Positions 6,780-7,071 of a DNA stretch of 7,071 bases are shown here, piece by piece. The number at the start of each line of letters is the position of its first letter. The stretch's first letter is position 1. The stretch lies in NCBI GenBank assembly GCA_024401915.1, contig JAKSKA010000074.1:1-7071 (forward strand). The letters run 5' to 3'. The position numbers were made by a program, and so were the translations under genes. The DNA comes from Bacteroidales bacterium (GTDB taxonomy: Bacteria; Bacteroidota; Bacteroidia; Bacteroidales; UBA932). Under the pieces are notes generated by a model that saw only the letters and a program-made list of their open reading frames with translations, made no database searches and was not told the DNA's origin.

Positions 6780-6917
6780 AAAAATAACTTGGTAATCTTT
6801 ATGCATCTTGTTCCGTCTTTTGAATGCGTCATTCGGTCGCGTAGCCCGCTACGCTCCTTCATTCCGCATCCAAAATCCTAGAACAATCTTGCACAAATCT
6901 TTACCAACTTATTTTTT
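6779..6917 (+). repeat. Long imperfect inverted repeat (about 139 bases), possible hairpin terminator or MITE/REP-like element
   Basis: The outer arms 6779-6795 and 6901-6917 are 17 bases each and pair with a single mismatch (C6788 facing C6908). Each carries an A/T tract at the outer end. Pairing continues inwards in blocks: TGCA/TGCA, TTGTTC/GAACAA, ATGCG/CGCAT. The centre is a perfect 7-bp stem, GCGTAGC (6839-6845) with GCTACGC (6848-6854), separated by CC. Written as RNA this folds back over nearly its full length. The T-tract at 6912-6917 after the right arm could end the operon transcript, and the A-tract on the left makes the structure symmetric. No transposase or clear target-site duplication is seen. 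Whether it recurs in the genome cannot be judged here. Confidence 0.72.
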
Positions 6918-6945
6918 CACCATTCCTAAAGAAGTTGAAAAATAG

Positions 6946-6977
6946 TTTTGCTTCTAAGAAAAGTTTTTATATCTTTG
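6946..6977 (+). promoter_or_regulatory. Bacteroidetes-type promoter for tRNA-Glu
   Basis: TTTTG at 6946-6950 is followed after exactly 19 bases by TATCTTTG at 6970-6977, a full match to the TTTG / TAnnTTTG consensus. The surrounding sequence is AT-rich, unlike the neighbouring genes. Transcription should begin at about 6981-6985, giving a leader of roughly 35 bases before the tRNA. This separates the tRNA transcript from the upstream operon. Confidence 0.82.
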
Positions 6978-6980
6978 CAC

Positions 6981-7010
6981 TCCCTAATGTGCGCCTTGCG
7001 CCGATTGGGA
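6981..7010 (+). other. Hairpin in the 5' leader of the tRNA-Glu precursor
   Basis: TCCC (6981-6984) pairs with GGGA (7007-7010). AAT (6986-6988) pairs with ATT (7004-7006) across a one-base bulge. GCGC (6991-6994) pairs with GCGC (6998-7001) around the loop CTT. The structure begins where transcription is predicted to start and ends seven bases before the mature tRNA. It may protect the precursor 5' end or position RNase P, which is inference. Confidence 0.5.
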
Positions 7011-7017
7011 ATGAGCT

Positions 7018-7071
7018 GGTGGGTTCGTATAACGGCTAGTACTCAAGATTTTCATTCTTGCAATAGGAGTT
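7018..7071 (+). tRNA. tRNA-Glu (anticodon TTC), 3' end cut by the window
   Basis: The visible part folds as a tRNA. The acceptor 5' strand is GGTGGGT (7018-7024), followed by TC. The D stem is GTAT (7027-7030) with GTAC (7039-7042) around AACGGCTA. The anticodon stem CAAGA (7044-7048) pairs perfectly with TCTTG (7056-7060) around the loop TTTTCAT, giving anticodon TTC at 7051-7053, read as UUC for glutamate. A short variable region CAAT and the T-stem 5' strand AGGAG follow, then TT of the T loop at the window edge. About 20 bases, including the T-stem and acceptor 3' strands, lie outside, so the acceptor pairing is not checked. Confidence 0.88.

Noticed and set aside
6780..7017. CRISPR, integrase attachment site or small gene between the DUF4837 gene and the tRNA
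   Set aside because: There are no regularly spaced direct repeats, no copy of the tRNA 3' end that would mark an att site, and no open frame with a convincing start.

Overview
The window looks like a chromosomal segment of a Bacteroidota bacterium, probably of the order Bacteroidales. The evidence is two promoters of the Bacteroidetes type (TTTG, a 19-base spacer, then TAnnTTTG), a lipoprotein of the DUF4837 type, and a dxr-rseP pair without the uppS and cdsA genes that separate them in enterobacteria. Coding DNA is GC-rich by eye. The 3' intergenic stretch is clearly more AT-rich.

Layout. (1) Bases 1-2089, plus strand: the C-terminal part of a DASS/SLC13-type sodium:anion symporter, followed one base later by an outer-membrane beta-barrel porin that resembles the DcaP family. 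Together they suggest a two-membrane uptake route for organic acids or other anions. (2) Bases 2086-2517, minus strand: ruvX (yqgF), convergent with the porin. The two stop codons share the tetranucleotide CTAG. Its promoter lies in the 23-base divergent gap and runs into the first codons of the next gene. (3) Bases 2541-6779, plus strand: four genes overlapping by 1, 4 and 1 bases. They encode a membrane-anchored M23/LytM-fold protein that has lost the HxH metal/catalytic motif, dxr (MEP isoprenoid pathway), rseP (site-2 protease) and a DUF4837 lipoprotein. The overlaps imply one translationally coupled operon linking isoprenoid precursor supply with envelope maintenance. (4) Bases 6780-7071: a 139-base imperfect palindrome with a perfect 7-bp core stem, then a strong Bacteroidetes-type promoter, a leader hairpin and the 5' part of a tRNA-Glu (anticodon TTC) cut by the window edge.

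Most of the window is housekeeping, and I see no clear new defence or mobile system. The items most worth a second look are the long palindrome after the operon, the apparently inactive M23 protein leading an isoprenoid/site-2-protease operon, the uncharacterised DUF4837 lipoprotein tied to rseP, and the near-leaderless ruvX promoter that overlaps the divergent operon's start.
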